From the NCBI GenBank assembly GCA_036435485.1, contig CM071598.1, positions 177,764,148 through 177,828,147 of the forward strand: a stretch of 64,000 nt of DNA. The letters are read 5' to 3'. Shown here one piece after another: positions 1-10,876 of this stretch; position 1 is the first letter of the stretch; each line of letters opens with the position of its first letter. This DNA is from Saposhnikovia divaricata. Its lineage: Eukaryota > Streptophyta > Magnoliopsida > Apiales > Apiaceae. The notes beneath the pieces are model-generated. The model did no database searches. It was not told the origin of the DNA and was given only the letters and a program-made list of their open reading frames with translations. The translations under genes were made by a program, and so were the position numbers.

Positions 1-119
1 TTAATGTATTAATTTTATTTTTATTAGAATTAAATAATTCAATTTTTAAATATAAAATTATCTAATTTATTATAATTATTAATATATTTTTAAAATATCC
101 GTGTGCATAGCAGGCTGGT

Positions 120-965
120 AATATTAGAAATTTCGTAACATAAGTTCGGGGTGTAGTAACCTACTTAAAGAAGATTGCATCGTCAGTGAACTGGGTCAAA
201 ATATTGAAAGTTAACCCATTGAAAAATCCGATAAATTCGCTGAAACGCGGATGAAGAAATTAAGGTCCGAGTTGTGAACAAGAATTGAAGTCAACTTTTG
301 GAGTACGTTTTCTATTTAATTCTTCTGAAGCAAAAGCTGGTCTTTATGTTCAACTACGTACATTAGGTATAATGGTTAAAGATTTCGGAATTAACAATTT
401 TGTATAGGGATTTTATTTTTTGGTCAACTACACAAATGAAATATTGATATGCATATTTGTTTTCATCCTAATTCTTTATTTTTAGTTTGGAGCGTCGTAA
501 ATCTTTTGTTGATGATAAATCCTTCTTTTATAGATATCTGCTCAATCATCCTGATTTGGATTAAGGAAGGTCTAATTTGATCTAATTTACAAGATGTTCG
601 TTTAATATTGATTATTTCTTTTTTATGAAACCTAATATTGATTATTTCTAGTAAATAATGTATGATTTTAATTAATGAATTAATTAACTAAAAATATAGT
701 GATCGAGTAATAAAATCACAAATTTATTATGAAATTCAAGAGATACAATGTATGGGCTCGGTGTTTCATATTTTAAACTGACAATCTGCGAAAGAAGTAG
801 CTTTATTTTTCTAGTAATGCTTTGGAAGGAAGAAATAGAGGTCTAAGTTATAAGTAAATCACGTGTGTAAACTTGACATTAATAGTTGACGTCGTAGAAT
901 TATTTACTTAAAAGAGATCTTGACTCTCATTTCTTTTAAGTGTTTGTCTAATTGTGTTGGTGCGA
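120..965. repeat. Repeat block A, upstream copy of a locally duplicated segment
   Basis: Non-coding stretch that recurs further along the window in two separated pieces. Positions 130-345 match 16955-17170 (shared words include ATTCACTGAAACGCGGATG-like and AATTAAGGTCCGAGTTGT). Positions 680-965 match 45460-46165 (shared words include AAATCACGTGTGTAAACTTG and GATCTTGACTCTCATTT). Order and orientation are kept, so the second copy was one block before the insertions between 17.28 and about 45.4 kb arrived. I see no open frame or known domain in it. Whether it is an old tandem duplication of host DNA or an unrecognised transposon is open. Confidence 0.7.
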
Positions 966-969
966 TACA

Positions 970-1825
970 GAATGCATAGCTAATATATCTACTAAAAGTA
1001 AGTCCTAAACATATTTTTAATTTGACATTAATTGAGCCTAGAATGTTCCAAATATGAAACCAATAATGAGGTTTAAAACCCTAATTCAATATTAAATTCG
1101 TAATTAATATTGAGGGTGATAAACAGTTCAGCAATAAGAGTCAAACAAGAAAACCACTCCTACAATGAGTAGCTTCCAAGGCATCAAACCCAACATGACT
1201 CCTACAAGGCAGGAGCTCAAGACGGTGACTTGACCACCAAGTCTCCAAGTCCTACTCTAATTCTACTCCCAACTCTGACCCCTTATTCTCATAACTACGT
1301 TTTGGCTTGATTCTGAACTTCGAGATCCGTAGGCATTCTGTGAGGACCGATCAGTCTCGAACACGAAAATAATCTTTAAAGCATGAAGCTCACGAACCCT
1401 ATCATTAAATACATATAAACCCTAACCGTAATTCAATAACCTAATTTTTATTCCACTAACAATAACCAATACCGGATTTCTCCCAAGTGTTTTACGGTGT
1501 ATATTCTCAACATTAAGGTATATATTAACTATGGCAAATATCAAATATGGATGACAGAGAAACTAATGTGTGGAAATAACAGCTAGACCTTATTTTAATT
1601 CTGATAATTCCCTTAAAATTTCATACTACAGACTGCAAAGTGAATTACTACATATTTACATCTTGGGTCCTGCTTTGATTATAATTATGAATTTATGATG
1701 TGGAATTTCAGTCATTAATTACTCGCATGAAGTAAGTGCTTGTTTCGAATTTTTAACATGATGATACTAGCTTTGTAGCCGCAGTGGTCATATAACATTT
1801 TTTAAAAAAATTTAAATAAAGATTA
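970..1825. other. AT-rich intergenic DNA with no gene seen
   Basis: No coding frame is supported. The stretch 1120-1420 is noticeably richer in C and G than its surroundings and may be a degraded retrotransposon piece, but I could not assign it to a family. Confidence 0.4.
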
Positions 1826-1829
1826 TTTA

Positions 1830-2695
1830 AGAAAAAATCGATAAAAATATATGTATCAATATAGATTGATGAATAAAATATTGAATAAATTAAATATACA
1901 TAGATAATAAGATGTATTATTCATATATTTTTTTATATCGATTTTGTCTCATAATTTTTTAAGCCAACACCTGTTGTATATATTATAAAAAGCGTACACA
2001 CTAATAAAAATTTAAAGACTAAAATTTTCTTTGATTTTGATTTGCAGTGAGATTTTCTTAGGATTCAATTAGAATTGGGAGATATTATTGTAAAAACAGG
2101 TTAGAACTTCCTTTTTATATCCTAACTATAATATAATGTAATGGCGAGACTATCCTTTAATAACATCAATTATTTCCTTGATTGCATATTTGATGTACAT
2201 CAATTATTTCCTTAATTGCATATTTTAGTTTGAAAATTGAGATAATTTAGAAAATTAGATAAATGGCTTTCAATTTTTAAAAAATCTACAAAAATATATC
2301 TATAATATCAATATAGATTGTGAACACGATATTGTATAAATTAAATATACATGATAATAAGATAAAATTATTCATATATTTTTTTATACCGATTTTGTCT
2401 AACTATTTTTTAGGCCGATACCCGTTCTCTATATTATAAAAATACTAAAGGTACATAATAATAAAAAATTATATACTAAAATCCTCTTTGATTTTGATTT
2501 CGACGTGCACGCAGTTGAGATTTTCTTATGATTCAATTAGAATTGGAAGATTTTGTTGTAAAAAAAAGTTAGAACTTGTTTCCAATATCCTAACTATAAT
2601 ATAGTTGAGACTTACCGCTAAAACAACAATTATTTCCTTGATTGCATATTTTATATTTTAAAATTGAGATAATTTAGAAAATTAGATAATTAGTT
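1830..2695. repeat. Direct duplication of about 440 bp, two adjacent diverged copies
   Basis: Copy 1 (about 1830-2270) and copy 2 (about 2280-2695) share the same word order: an ATTAAATATACAT segment, a TTTTTTTATA-C-GATTTTGTCT segment, a TATATTATAAAA segment, TTTGATTTTGATTT, GATTCAATTAGAATTGG and AATTATTTCCTTGATTGC. The copies are clearly diverged, so the duplication is old. Copy 1 also holds a small internal duplication of the CATCAATTATTTCCTT word near 2165-2215. It is non-coding, probably a degraded transposon. Confidence 0.7.
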
Positions 2696-2699
2696 TTCG

Positions 2700-3450
2700 A
2701 GTGATTACAAAGCTCCATCAAACGTCCGGGAAATTTCCTTTATATAATATAGTAAAGAAAAGATGTTTCAAATTTCCTTTCAAAACTTCATATCTTTCTT
2801 ATTTTGCTAATTAATTTGCTATATTTTGTATAGTATTTATCATACTGTCTTATAAATAAACTTTATATTATATGTAGTTATTAACCAATAACCGATATGT
2901 AATCCAAATCGCATTTGTATATTTTTTTATAAATTTTTTTAAAATTCATGTTTTTAGTATGTGTATAGTTTAATTCATTCTAATTTGACCAACCAATTTT
3001 AATTTAGTGCATTTTTTATTAAATTTCACAACAAAATTAACCACGAGCACTTCATATGTGATATTATTAACAAAATAGTTAATCTCAAAGAATAATTATT
3101 TTATCTACGCATTTCATATATGAGATTATGAACAAAACAATTTATCTTAAAATAATAATTATTTTCTCCATTTAAAAAATATAAGAAAATTTTCTATAAA
3201 ATTTATTTAGCTGGGTAGGTCTATAAATAATTATAAAAAAAATAATGCGTACAAGTTATAATATAAGTAACTTTATCTTAAATGAATAGTTTAATATATA
3301 TTAAATATAATATAACCCAAAAAGTATTTATGTATGTAGTTAATGAATTCCATTATAAATATAAATGTCCAAATGTCCATCTAGCGTTGGTGAGTTTAAT
3401 TTCATTATGAGAGGTCATGGGTTGGTTTGACAAGTAGCTGTTCTCCTATT
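2700..3450. other. AT-rich intergenic DNA with nothing recognised
   Basis: Very AT-rich, with no open frame or terminal repeat that I can support. Confidence 0.35.
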
Positions 3451-3454
3451 ATAT

Positions 3455-3610
3455 ATAGAAAGATTCAAACTCCAATGTTCCATCTAAATTTGTAATAAGC
3501 CTAGGAAAGAGGATTTACCTCTAGGTGTTAGAATAGAAAGATTCGAACTCCAATGTTCCATCGAAATTTGTAATAAGCCTAGAAAAGAGGATTTACCTCT
3601 AGGTGTGAGA
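3455..3610. repeat. Tandem duplication, two 78-bp units
   Basis: Two head-to-tail units, about 3455-3532 and 3533-3610, differ at only a few bases. Each contains TTGTAATAAGCCTAG followed by an AGAGGATTTACCTCTAGGTG palindrome-like segment, in which GAGG-ATTTA-CCTC can pair. The high identity points to a recent local duplication. No coding potential was seen. Confidence 0.85.
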
Positions 3611-4555
3611 TTTAGGACTGAGTATTTTGATTTTGTTGTTGGAGTAATTTCGTAACAATATGAATTGGTGGTTTTTTGGAATAATAGAACGATATATGTA
3701 TGAATTTGATTGTTTTTAGAGATGATGTCTCGATTTGTTATGTGTATCAGATCTATTTTGCCATGATACCTACCTACTAATCTATAATTGGATCAAGTCA
3801 TTTATAATTGATGTGCAATTCTGTTTCAGGGATAAACTTCGTTAATATGGGGCAATTACTGATTTTATATTGGCATTGTGATATATTCCTGATTTGAAGA
3901 GTATCGTTTAGAGATATTTTTCGTAATTGATTGATTGAAATTTATTCTTTTCTTATTTCAAAGAGAGTATAAAACTTGAACATTAAACAATAATTATTAA
4001 TCTGAATTAATAATTAATAATATTAGAAATTTAGAAATTATTGTAATTATTGTTGATGAACTACCGTTGTAATTGTCACCTATTGTGGCTAGTTATTATA
4101 TTTTTGAGTTTATTTAATTTTTAAGAATTCAATTTCTTTTAAATTAATATTTTGTTGATTTAATATGAAAATTTAATTTTATTAATTTTTAGTAACAGTC
4201 AATATTCATATTATGCATTTTACAATTATATGTGTTTATTATTCATATTATGCATTTTACAATTATGCATTTTATTTTTCATATTATTGTTCTTGCAGTT
4301 TTGCGTGATCTTTAAATTATCTAAATCTGATTTTTATAACTTAAAATAAAAATAGTAAATTGACAATGTGAAGTCTAATAAATGATATTTTTTATATATG
4401 TGTATTTTTACTCCAATTTGGTTATTTTTTCACTAAATATTTCAATTTTAAGACTTCTTTATTTCCTTCAATTAAACTACAATTTTTGTGATAAAAATCA
4501 AATTCAATATAAATAAATATGAATATTAAGAAAATTTAGTTTGATAATGCAATTT
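3611..4555. other. AT-rich intergenic DNA with no gene seen
   Basis: Non-coding. A 26-bp word around TATTCATATTATGCATTTTA occurs twice close together (about 4202 and 4239), a short direct repeat of no evident function. Confidence 0.35.
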
Positions 4556-4559
4556 ATAT

Positions 4560-4610
4560 AATTATAAATATTTTTAAAAAAAATCGTGCATTATACGGAT
4601 TATAAGCTAA
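4560..4610 (+). mobile_element. Degraded Helitron 3' terminus
   Basis: The sequence ends TTATAAGCTAA followed by T, a CTRR-type Helitron 3' end preceded by a worn hairpin-like ATCGTGCATTATACGGAT. It resembles the 3' ends at 6699, 36676 and 37064. The matching 5' end was not found, so only the terminus is called. Confidence 0.4.
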
Positions 4611-5707
4611 TATATAACTAATAAATATTAATTTTAATAGTTAATTGAATTCGAACCATAAACCTATGCATAGTACCAACTTACATATTGCATTTTATTT
4701 ATTATTAATTTTTTAAAATTGATTAAAATTGAAATATACCCAAAAAGGAAAGTTTAAACCAAAAAAGAAGGTATTAAACAATTACAAATTGTACCAATTT
4801 GGCTTATTATAGTTTGGTATAAGATAAGAATACCTGAAAAAGGAAGTGTTAACCAAGAAGAAAGATGTTAACCAAATTACAGAATAGGCAGGTTTTGTTT
4901 ATTATAATTTAGTATACATATAGAGGTAGATACATTAGCTCTCATGCACGAATTATTTATAATATTTATTATATGAATATTTGTATTTAATACATAATTT
5001 TTCATTAGAAAAATAAATTATAGAACATAATAAAATATATAATATACTAATATATTGTTGGTAGGGTTCCAACAATATACTTTCCTTTGTACCTTTAAAA
5101 GTAATGATATAATTTAGTTATATATGTTGTTAATAGGATCCGAATTTTAGATCTCATGTAGCACTTCAAAATAAAAAATAATCTTTTATATTATATGTAA
5201 CGATGTTACTCATCTATTTGCTTTCAAATTTGTTGGCTTTAAATTCAAACGATTATATATGTTAACAAATCATATCATACCAAACCGACAACCCATCAAA
5301 TATATAATAATCCACTTTTAATAATAAATTAATAGTATATAGATTTATTAATTTCTATTGTTTTTCCTCCAAGAACTTCATATTAGATTAATATCACAAC
5401 AAATATATATTTGGTAAAAAAAATGTACAATTAACATAAAAAAAATTAGATGATAAATTATTATGTTTCAAAAACTTTTTATAATAAAATCAATTTTATC
5501 ACTATCTATTTATTTAGATTTAATTACCCCTATTTTAATTTTTTAAATTAGTACAACTACTTCTACTGCTTGTAATCCAAGAACTTTGTGTCAGAAGAAT
5601 ATTAAAATAATATATTGGTTAAAAAAATGTACAATTATTATAAAATATTAGCTGATCATCTTTTTTAACACTTCTTCAAAATTAAAATAATTATACTATT
5701 AATTATA
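4611..5707. other. AT-rich intergenic DNA with short repeats
   Basis: No gene. Loosely repeated AAGGAAG-TTAACC/AAACC words lie at 4740-4890. A perfect hairpin at 5051-5079 is listed separately. Confidence 0.35.
5051..5079. repeat. Perfect 11-bp inverted repeat with a 7-bp loop
   Basis: TATATTGTTGG (5051-5061) and CCAACAATATA (5069-5079) pair perfectly around a TAGGGTT loop. It stands alone in AT-rich DNA. It could be the remains of a small foldback transposon. Confidence 0.75.
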
Positions 5708-6699
5708 TCTTTATATATAATAAGCAGAAGACGGATCTTATCTAAAATATTGGTTTTTGACGATCAAACTAATAAAAGACAGTTAGATCTTAAATAAATA
5801 GATAAAAACAGTTGGATTTAATAAGTATTTGATTGTTAGTAGGATTATTATATTCAAATAACAAATAATGTATTATAATAATTTAAACCAAATATAAATA
5901 GGTTTTCTAAATTAAATAGAATTATTAATAATAAATTTTGTAACTTCCTTTTCTCTTCAACTTTCGTGTAATTATAATTGAATAACATTTATGAAACCAT
6001 CATTAAATTAAAGATTATTTTAGGAGTTTTGTGTGGGTGTAAAACCGTTCGAATTTGATTTTTTAATTTCAAGATAAACCAAAAACAGGAAAGTGAGCGT
6101 CTAAAATCTAATAAATATTTATTTATTATTTATATTAACTCCGATTGATCCTAATTTTTTCTCTAATTCTTTCAATTTTAGAATTTTTTTTATCCATTCT
6201 AATTATTTTGGACTATATAAATAAGAATCGTTAGATTTTAGAATAAATAGATGGACAACGATTGATCTAATAAATAATTTTTTATTTTAATATATAAAGT
6301 AAAAAGTGTAATTACATTAAAATACTAAAATTATATTTTAATGATTTATATCGAATATAATCAGGTTTTTTTACAGTGAATAGAATTCTTAATCATAATG
6401 TAAATATTTGTAATTTTATTTTCTGTTCAGATTCTTGGCGGGTTCCATTTGGATAATATTATTTAAATTATCATTAAATTAAAAATTATTTTATGAGTTT
6501 CACGTGTATTTTAATCATCCAAATTTGATTCGTAGAACTTAAGATAGAATCTAAATAGTATATATTAAATTTTTAATTAATATTAGTTACAATTTAATTA
6601 TTTTTCACTAATTCTTTCAGATTAATAAATTCAATGAAAAAAAAAATCTTAAATCCTACAAATATTAAAAAATTCATGTATCCCACGGTTATAAGCTAG
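5708..6699 (+). mobile_element. Non-autonomous Helitron, about 1.0 kb
   Basis: The 5' end reads A|TCTTTATATATAATAAGC, a plant Helitron start (TC at the host A). The 3' end reads CACGGTTATAAGCTAG|T, giving the CTAG terminus at a host T with a partial hairpin just before it. No rep/helicase is encoded, so it is non-autonomous. The interior contains two related AT-rich modules (about 6000-6120 and 6480-6580). The 3' end is similar to those of the Helitrons at 9977-10658 and 35948-36676. Confidence 0.6.
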
Positions 6700-7046
6700 T
6701 AGGTATATAATGTGTTAAACCATGTTTTACTAGCACGCAATTGTAACAAAATATCAAATTTGATTATCGCTAAACTACGTTATTATAAAATTGATTTACT
6801 TTAATTTTTTTAACTTCACCCTGTTCGATTCTCTATAACTACATAATTAAATAGTATTTATTAAATATTTTCATCATTCAATTATTTATAAGTTCATATT
6901 TAAATAATATTTATTAATTATATTAATTTTTTGTAATTTATCAATATTAATACTCATTTTTGCACGGGTTATTGTCAAGACTTCAAGTACTACAAATTTA
7001 ACTAGTACTGCTACAAAGTTACATATTATTGGTTGATCGATCATTG
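6700..7046. other. AT-rich intergenic DNA with nothing recognised
   Basis: No coding frame, terminal repeat or RNA gene seen. Confidence 0.35.
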
Positions 7047-7049
7047 TTA

Positions 7050-7319
7050 GAGCATCTTGAATGGTACAAAATTCTTAGCAAAATCAATATATAGGACATC
7101 TACGTGTCATTATTCGAAGAATATGCAAATCATTTAACACTTCAACCTTAACCCTAACAATAAATATAGATAAGGATGCTTGGTTGGCTTTGTCTAACCC
7201 GCAAAATCCTTAAGTATATTTTTCATTATCATAGTTATACATAATTATTGGCCATTATCATTATTTTATCATATTTAACTCGAGCATTTTACATATCATC
7301 ATGGACCACTGAGATGCTC
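7050..7319. mobile_element. Tourist-like (PIF/Harbinger) MITE
   Basis: Terminal inverted repeats GAGCATCTTGAATGG and, on the other strand at the right end, GAGCATCTCAGTGG. They are flanked by TTA at 7047-7049 and at 7320-7322, a 3-bp TTA target duplication typical of PIF/Harbinger elements. Length is about 270 bp with no coding capacity, so it must be moved by a transposase encoded elsewhere. Confidence 0.75.
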
Positions 7320-7714
7320 TTACCATTAAATTGTCTTGAATTACAGGGCGGGAGAGCAAGAGGATGATGAAACATTTTCATAATATATAGCGATAACATA
7401 TTCAAGCAACTGATCACTTTAATTTTTTGGCTAGTGATTAAATTAGTGTAATCACATTGTCATTAAGATTCAAGCATATATCAAGATATCTGGGAAACTC
7501 GTGAACGGCACGGCTAATTTGACGGGCCGTGCCGATTTGGTTATGGTTCAGAAATAAACGACTCGTATACGTCACACGAATTAGGCGGGTAAACGAGCTG
7601 GACAGTTCGAACGATTTTCATGGGCTGAATGAATTGGCGGGCTCGCACGGGTTGCGGGTTTGGCGGGTTCTGTATATTTCTTTTTTCGTTTTTGCTGAGA
7701 GTTAGAGCAAAAAC

Positions 7715-7805
7715 AATATAATTAATTGCTTCCTAGTCATTTAACTCCAACAAACTCTTAAATATTTTGTTAAAAATAATATAATTAATTGCTTCCTAGT
7801 CATTT
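7715..7805. repeat. Exact 28-bp direct repeat
   Basis: The word starting AATATAATTAATTGCTTCCT occurs at 7715-7742 and again at 7778-7805 without change, a spacing of 63 bp start to start. It is a recent local duplication within the hAT-like remnant. Confidence 0.85.
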
Positions 7806-7926
7806 GGAATAAAAATTTGCACACCTTCTCCAACAATCCTCCTCAAAATTCATCACCATTTATATTTAATCTATTTTGTGTCGGTCACTCATCACTTGCT
7901 TTTGCTTGAATTTGATTTTGTGCTAT

Positions 7927-8030
7927 CCATAACTTCAAGTTATGGTAGCTAGTTTTATAAGTTCAAGTTATTGTAACTGGTTCTTTTGTATTGTGGGGAG
8001 CACCGTGACTTGAAGTCACGGTAGCAAGTG
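7927..8030. repeat. Three related small palindromes
   Basis: CCATAACTT-C-AAGTTATGG (7927-7945) and ACCGTGACTT-G-AAGTCACGGT (8002-8022) are perfect palindromes with a one-base centre. A third, ATAAGTT-C-AAGTTAT (about 7957-7971), has one mismatch. Each is followed by GTAGCTAG, GTAACTGG or GTAGCAAG, so the palindromes are diverged copies of one unit. No coding frame runs through them. Confidence 0.75.
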
Positions 8031-8679
8031 TTTACTAGTACTCCACTATTCCTCGTTTCCTATTTACTGCTTCTTCTTTTTCTTTCTTTTTTTTTTTTCT
8101 CTTTCTTTTACCAGTCTATTAATTTCTTTTTTGTTTTTTTAAAATAAAAGTGGACGGTACCTCATATAAATTTTATTAATTAAAAATATTTTATAATATG
8201 ATGTGAGAGGACCCCTCTCTAAAAAAAAGGAACAAATCACATCAAACAAATTTAAAAAATTACAAATACTGTAAAAAATTTATTTTATTGTAAATGATGT
8301 AGAAAATTTATTTTATTTATATTGTTATTAAAAAATAAGATGAGTATATATAACTATATTGGATAAATTTATTAATTTTAATTTAAAATTAAAACTGGTT
8401 AAACGTGCCGGGCCGGGCGAGCTACGAATTGAGCGAGTTAGTCGGGTTAAGCGGGTCGTGCCTGGTTGGTTACGGTTTACAAATATTAATATCGTGAACG
8501 GCACGTTTATTATAACGGTTAGTGCCGAGTTTGAATCGGTCCGTTCCGTGTCAGGTTTAGACGGGTTTTTGGCATGCCAGTTGGTGGTTGAGCCGGATCA
8601 ACCCGTTAGTTTCGCCACCTCTAATTACAAGTTTAAAGATAGCTGTATGGAAGAATTCATTTGTACAGTAATTAATTGA

Positions 8680-9160
8680 TTAAAATTATAATCAATTAAT
8701 TTATAGTTTTATTCCGCGGACACTTTTATGTTACCACGAGACAAAAGTAGGCATCAGTCCCTTAAACACGGCTCCGACATATCCTGCCGGCGACCACAAT
8801 CCAGCAAGTTAATATAAAACATAACATGTACATATAGTGACGTTTTACGCTTAGCTAAAGCTTACATAATCATCAAAAAACAAACCTAAGGTCATTGTCT
8901 CAAAAAAAAAAAATACTATTATTAAAGTACTTGAAAAGAATGGTACTATTGGTCATTAGATTACTACAACTTTGCGCACAGATAATTGGAACTATTCGTA
9001 TATGTTTTCTGTACTACAACTCTGAAATGGAAAGTAGAGAGATGCTACGTCCCCATTATATTAAGATCTAACTAGGTGCGTGGTCAAGAAAAAGGACAAA
9101 CTTCTGGCGGCTTCTGGCGGCTTTTCCATAATCATGTATGTTCTGCTTTCTTGATAGAGA
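8680..9160. other. Intergenic DNA with no gene seen
   Basis: No supported coding frame. A short GGCGGCTTCT tandem word occurs near 9105-9125. Confidence 0.35.
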
Positions 9161-9167
9161 TTGTGGA

Positions 9168-9357
9168 GTCTAAGATGTATATCTGGAAATTCCCTGAAAT
9201 ACATGAGAATTATATGCAAATCATAATATTTATGGGATGGGCATTTTCGTAAAATCAAAAAATTTTAATTAGCCCTGCGTGCCCAATTAGATTTAAAGTA
9301 TACTTTTTAAAGCATCTCAGGAAAAGTTGCCAAACATCAATCTCAGGATCTTTTTTC
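9168..9357 (+). mobile_element. MITE, family sharing CTCAGG ends (copy 1, degraded)
   Basis: About 190 bp alignable by eye to 40461-40641 and 46524-46675. Shared internal words include GGGATGGGCATTTTCGTAAAATC, TTTAATTAGCCCTGCG and ATTTAAAGTATA. Ends are worn relative to the copy at 40461. Non-coding. Confidence 0.65.
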
Positions 9358-9504
9358 CCTTCTTGATAATACTCTAATTGAATGGACAACTATTCCACAA
9401 GAGGCAGCTAGCTCACTGCTCTCTTGCATTGAGAGACATATACAAACAATACACACATGTATCCATCTTATGGGAACAGTGTCTTATCATATCTTATACT
9501 TTTA

Positions 9505-9785
9505 TGTTGTGTTTGGTAAGTAGGGTGATTGGAATGAAACCGAATATAATGAAATTTGAAGTTTAAAATGGTTAGATATTCAAAATTTTCATTCCTTGGC
9601 GGATTCCATTCTAACCACCTACATTATAATTTACACACCTCAATTTAAAAGGGAATGCTTCACTCCTAACCCCATCTATTTTTTCACAATTCTTATTATA
9701 ACAATTTTACATTCTCTCATTTGTATCAAAAATCTCCATTGTTTCTCTTTAATTTCATTAATTCTATTCGCCCCAACCAAACACT
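9505..9785. mobile_element. MITE-like foldback element with TGTTTGGT ends
   Basis: The left end GTGTTTGGTAAGTAGGG and the inverted right end GTGTTTGGTTGGGGCG are similar. The similarity continues inward as ATTGGAATG and AATAGAATTAATGAAATT. Length is about 280 bp. A clear target duplication was not seen, so the superfamily is open (hAT is a possibility). Short open frames in it are incidental. Confidence 0.5.
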
Positions 9786-9976
9786 ACAATATTTTTTTAC
9801 TAATGATATGTATGTACACAGCGTGGATGAATGTATATACGTAGTTAACCATATATATAAATCTTGTCTTAATTAGGTTTAAGCATATATGTTATTTATG
9901 AGTTAGCTAGCTTATGTGTGTTACAAGTGTAGCTTGTTTCCTTTAGAAAAATAAATAGTGTTACAAACGAACAGCA

Positions 9977-10658
9977 TCTATACTATTATATTAAAGCCTT
10001 GAAAGTTTTAAAAATTTTGGTTTCGATTTGGTTATCCTAATTATTAAAATAAATAATTAAATTACAAAAACAACTCAAAAAGCAAATTACTAATATTAAC
10101 GTAATTATATTCCGATTAAAATTCCTTCATCCACATTGAGCTTCTACTTGGAACTCCAACAACTCAATTACCCATTTTTTCTAAAGATTTTACTTCTAAC
10201 TAAAACACTTTACCATTTAATTTAAAACAAATATTACAATAATTAATATATATCCAAAATAACACACCATATCTTTCCGTAATTATTTTTAGTAGTAATT
10301 TTTGTAATTAAAACGCGTTACTTTTTAATTTAAAATTAATCTTGCGATCACTAATATACACCCAAAAATATCTCACCATATATTCAAATCATTATTTTTA
10401 GTAATAAATAAGAATCGTTAGGTCTAATAATAAGATATATTATATGATTAAATTAATTTACTAAAAATTCAAAGTTCAAACGCGTCAACGACATTTTTAA
10501 TTTAGAATTTTAAAAATAAATTTTAAACCATGCATATCATTATATAAATTTATATTAAATTAAAAATATTAAAAATAAGAATTATATAAAAACATAATTA
10601 TAATGTTAAATAAATTTTATAACCTATCAAAAAAACCGTTCTCACGGTTATAAACTAG
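9977..10658 (+). mobile_element. Non-autonomous Helitron, 682 bp
   Basis: Starts A|TCTATACTATTATATTAAAG and ends TATAAACTAG|T. A hairpin AACCGT-TCTC-ACGGTT lies about 8 bases before the CTAG. This is the full Helitron signature (TC start, hairpin, CTRR end, insertion between A and T, no inverted repeats). Its body closely matches the copy at 35948-36676, for example ACTCAAAAAGC, GATTTTACTTCTAA and AAAATATCTCACCATAT. It encodes no RepHel protein. It lies just downstream of the MYB gene. Confidence 0.8.
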
Positions 10659-10876
10659 TATATATAGTAATATTTCAAACTAAAATTACACATTATCAGG
10701 CCGTTCCATTTTATTTACTTGTTGAATAGCATTGTTTTCACTCAGATTACTACTACATTAAAACTCAAGCTTCGAGCCGTATGTGCATATATATACACGG
10801 GCTCAAAGATACAATTACACACAAAAGTATGAGCAAAGAAAGCTACGTAAACCTGGTTGTGTTATGAACCACGGCT

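Larger units (their letters stand above)
7500..8626. mobile_element. hAT-like remnant with GC-rich ends
   Basis: Two GC-rich blocks (7500-7680 and 8395-8620) full of GGGTTCGGC-like and ACGGCACG words enclose an AT-rich centre. The right end, read on the minus strand, begins TAGAGGTGGCGAAAC, which resembles the TAGRGGTGGCAAA ends of plant hAT-type elements whose subterminal DNA is rich in GGGC/CGGG words. I found no matching left terminus, so the borders are approximate. A 106-residue open frame (8359-8679) crosses the right block, but its residues only mirror the repeated CGGGT words and it is probably not a gene. Confidence 0.45.

Noticed and set aside
1..119. Possible Helitron end (GCAGGCTGGT) at the left window edge
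   Set aside because: The hairpin is weak and the element body would lie mostly outside the window.
3500..3560. GATTCGAACTCC resembling a tRNA T-arm
   Set aside because: No acceptor, D or anticodon arm can be paired around it, so no tRNA gene is called.
8359..8679. 106-codon plus-strand open frame
   Set aside because: Its residues follow repeated CGGGT/ACGGC words of a hAT-like terminus, and the frame runs past the element end. No domain.
9596..9844. 82-codon frame with many hydrophobic residues, like a small membrane protein
   Set aside because: Falls in a foldback MITE-like element and in AT-rich DNA, where such residues arise by composition.
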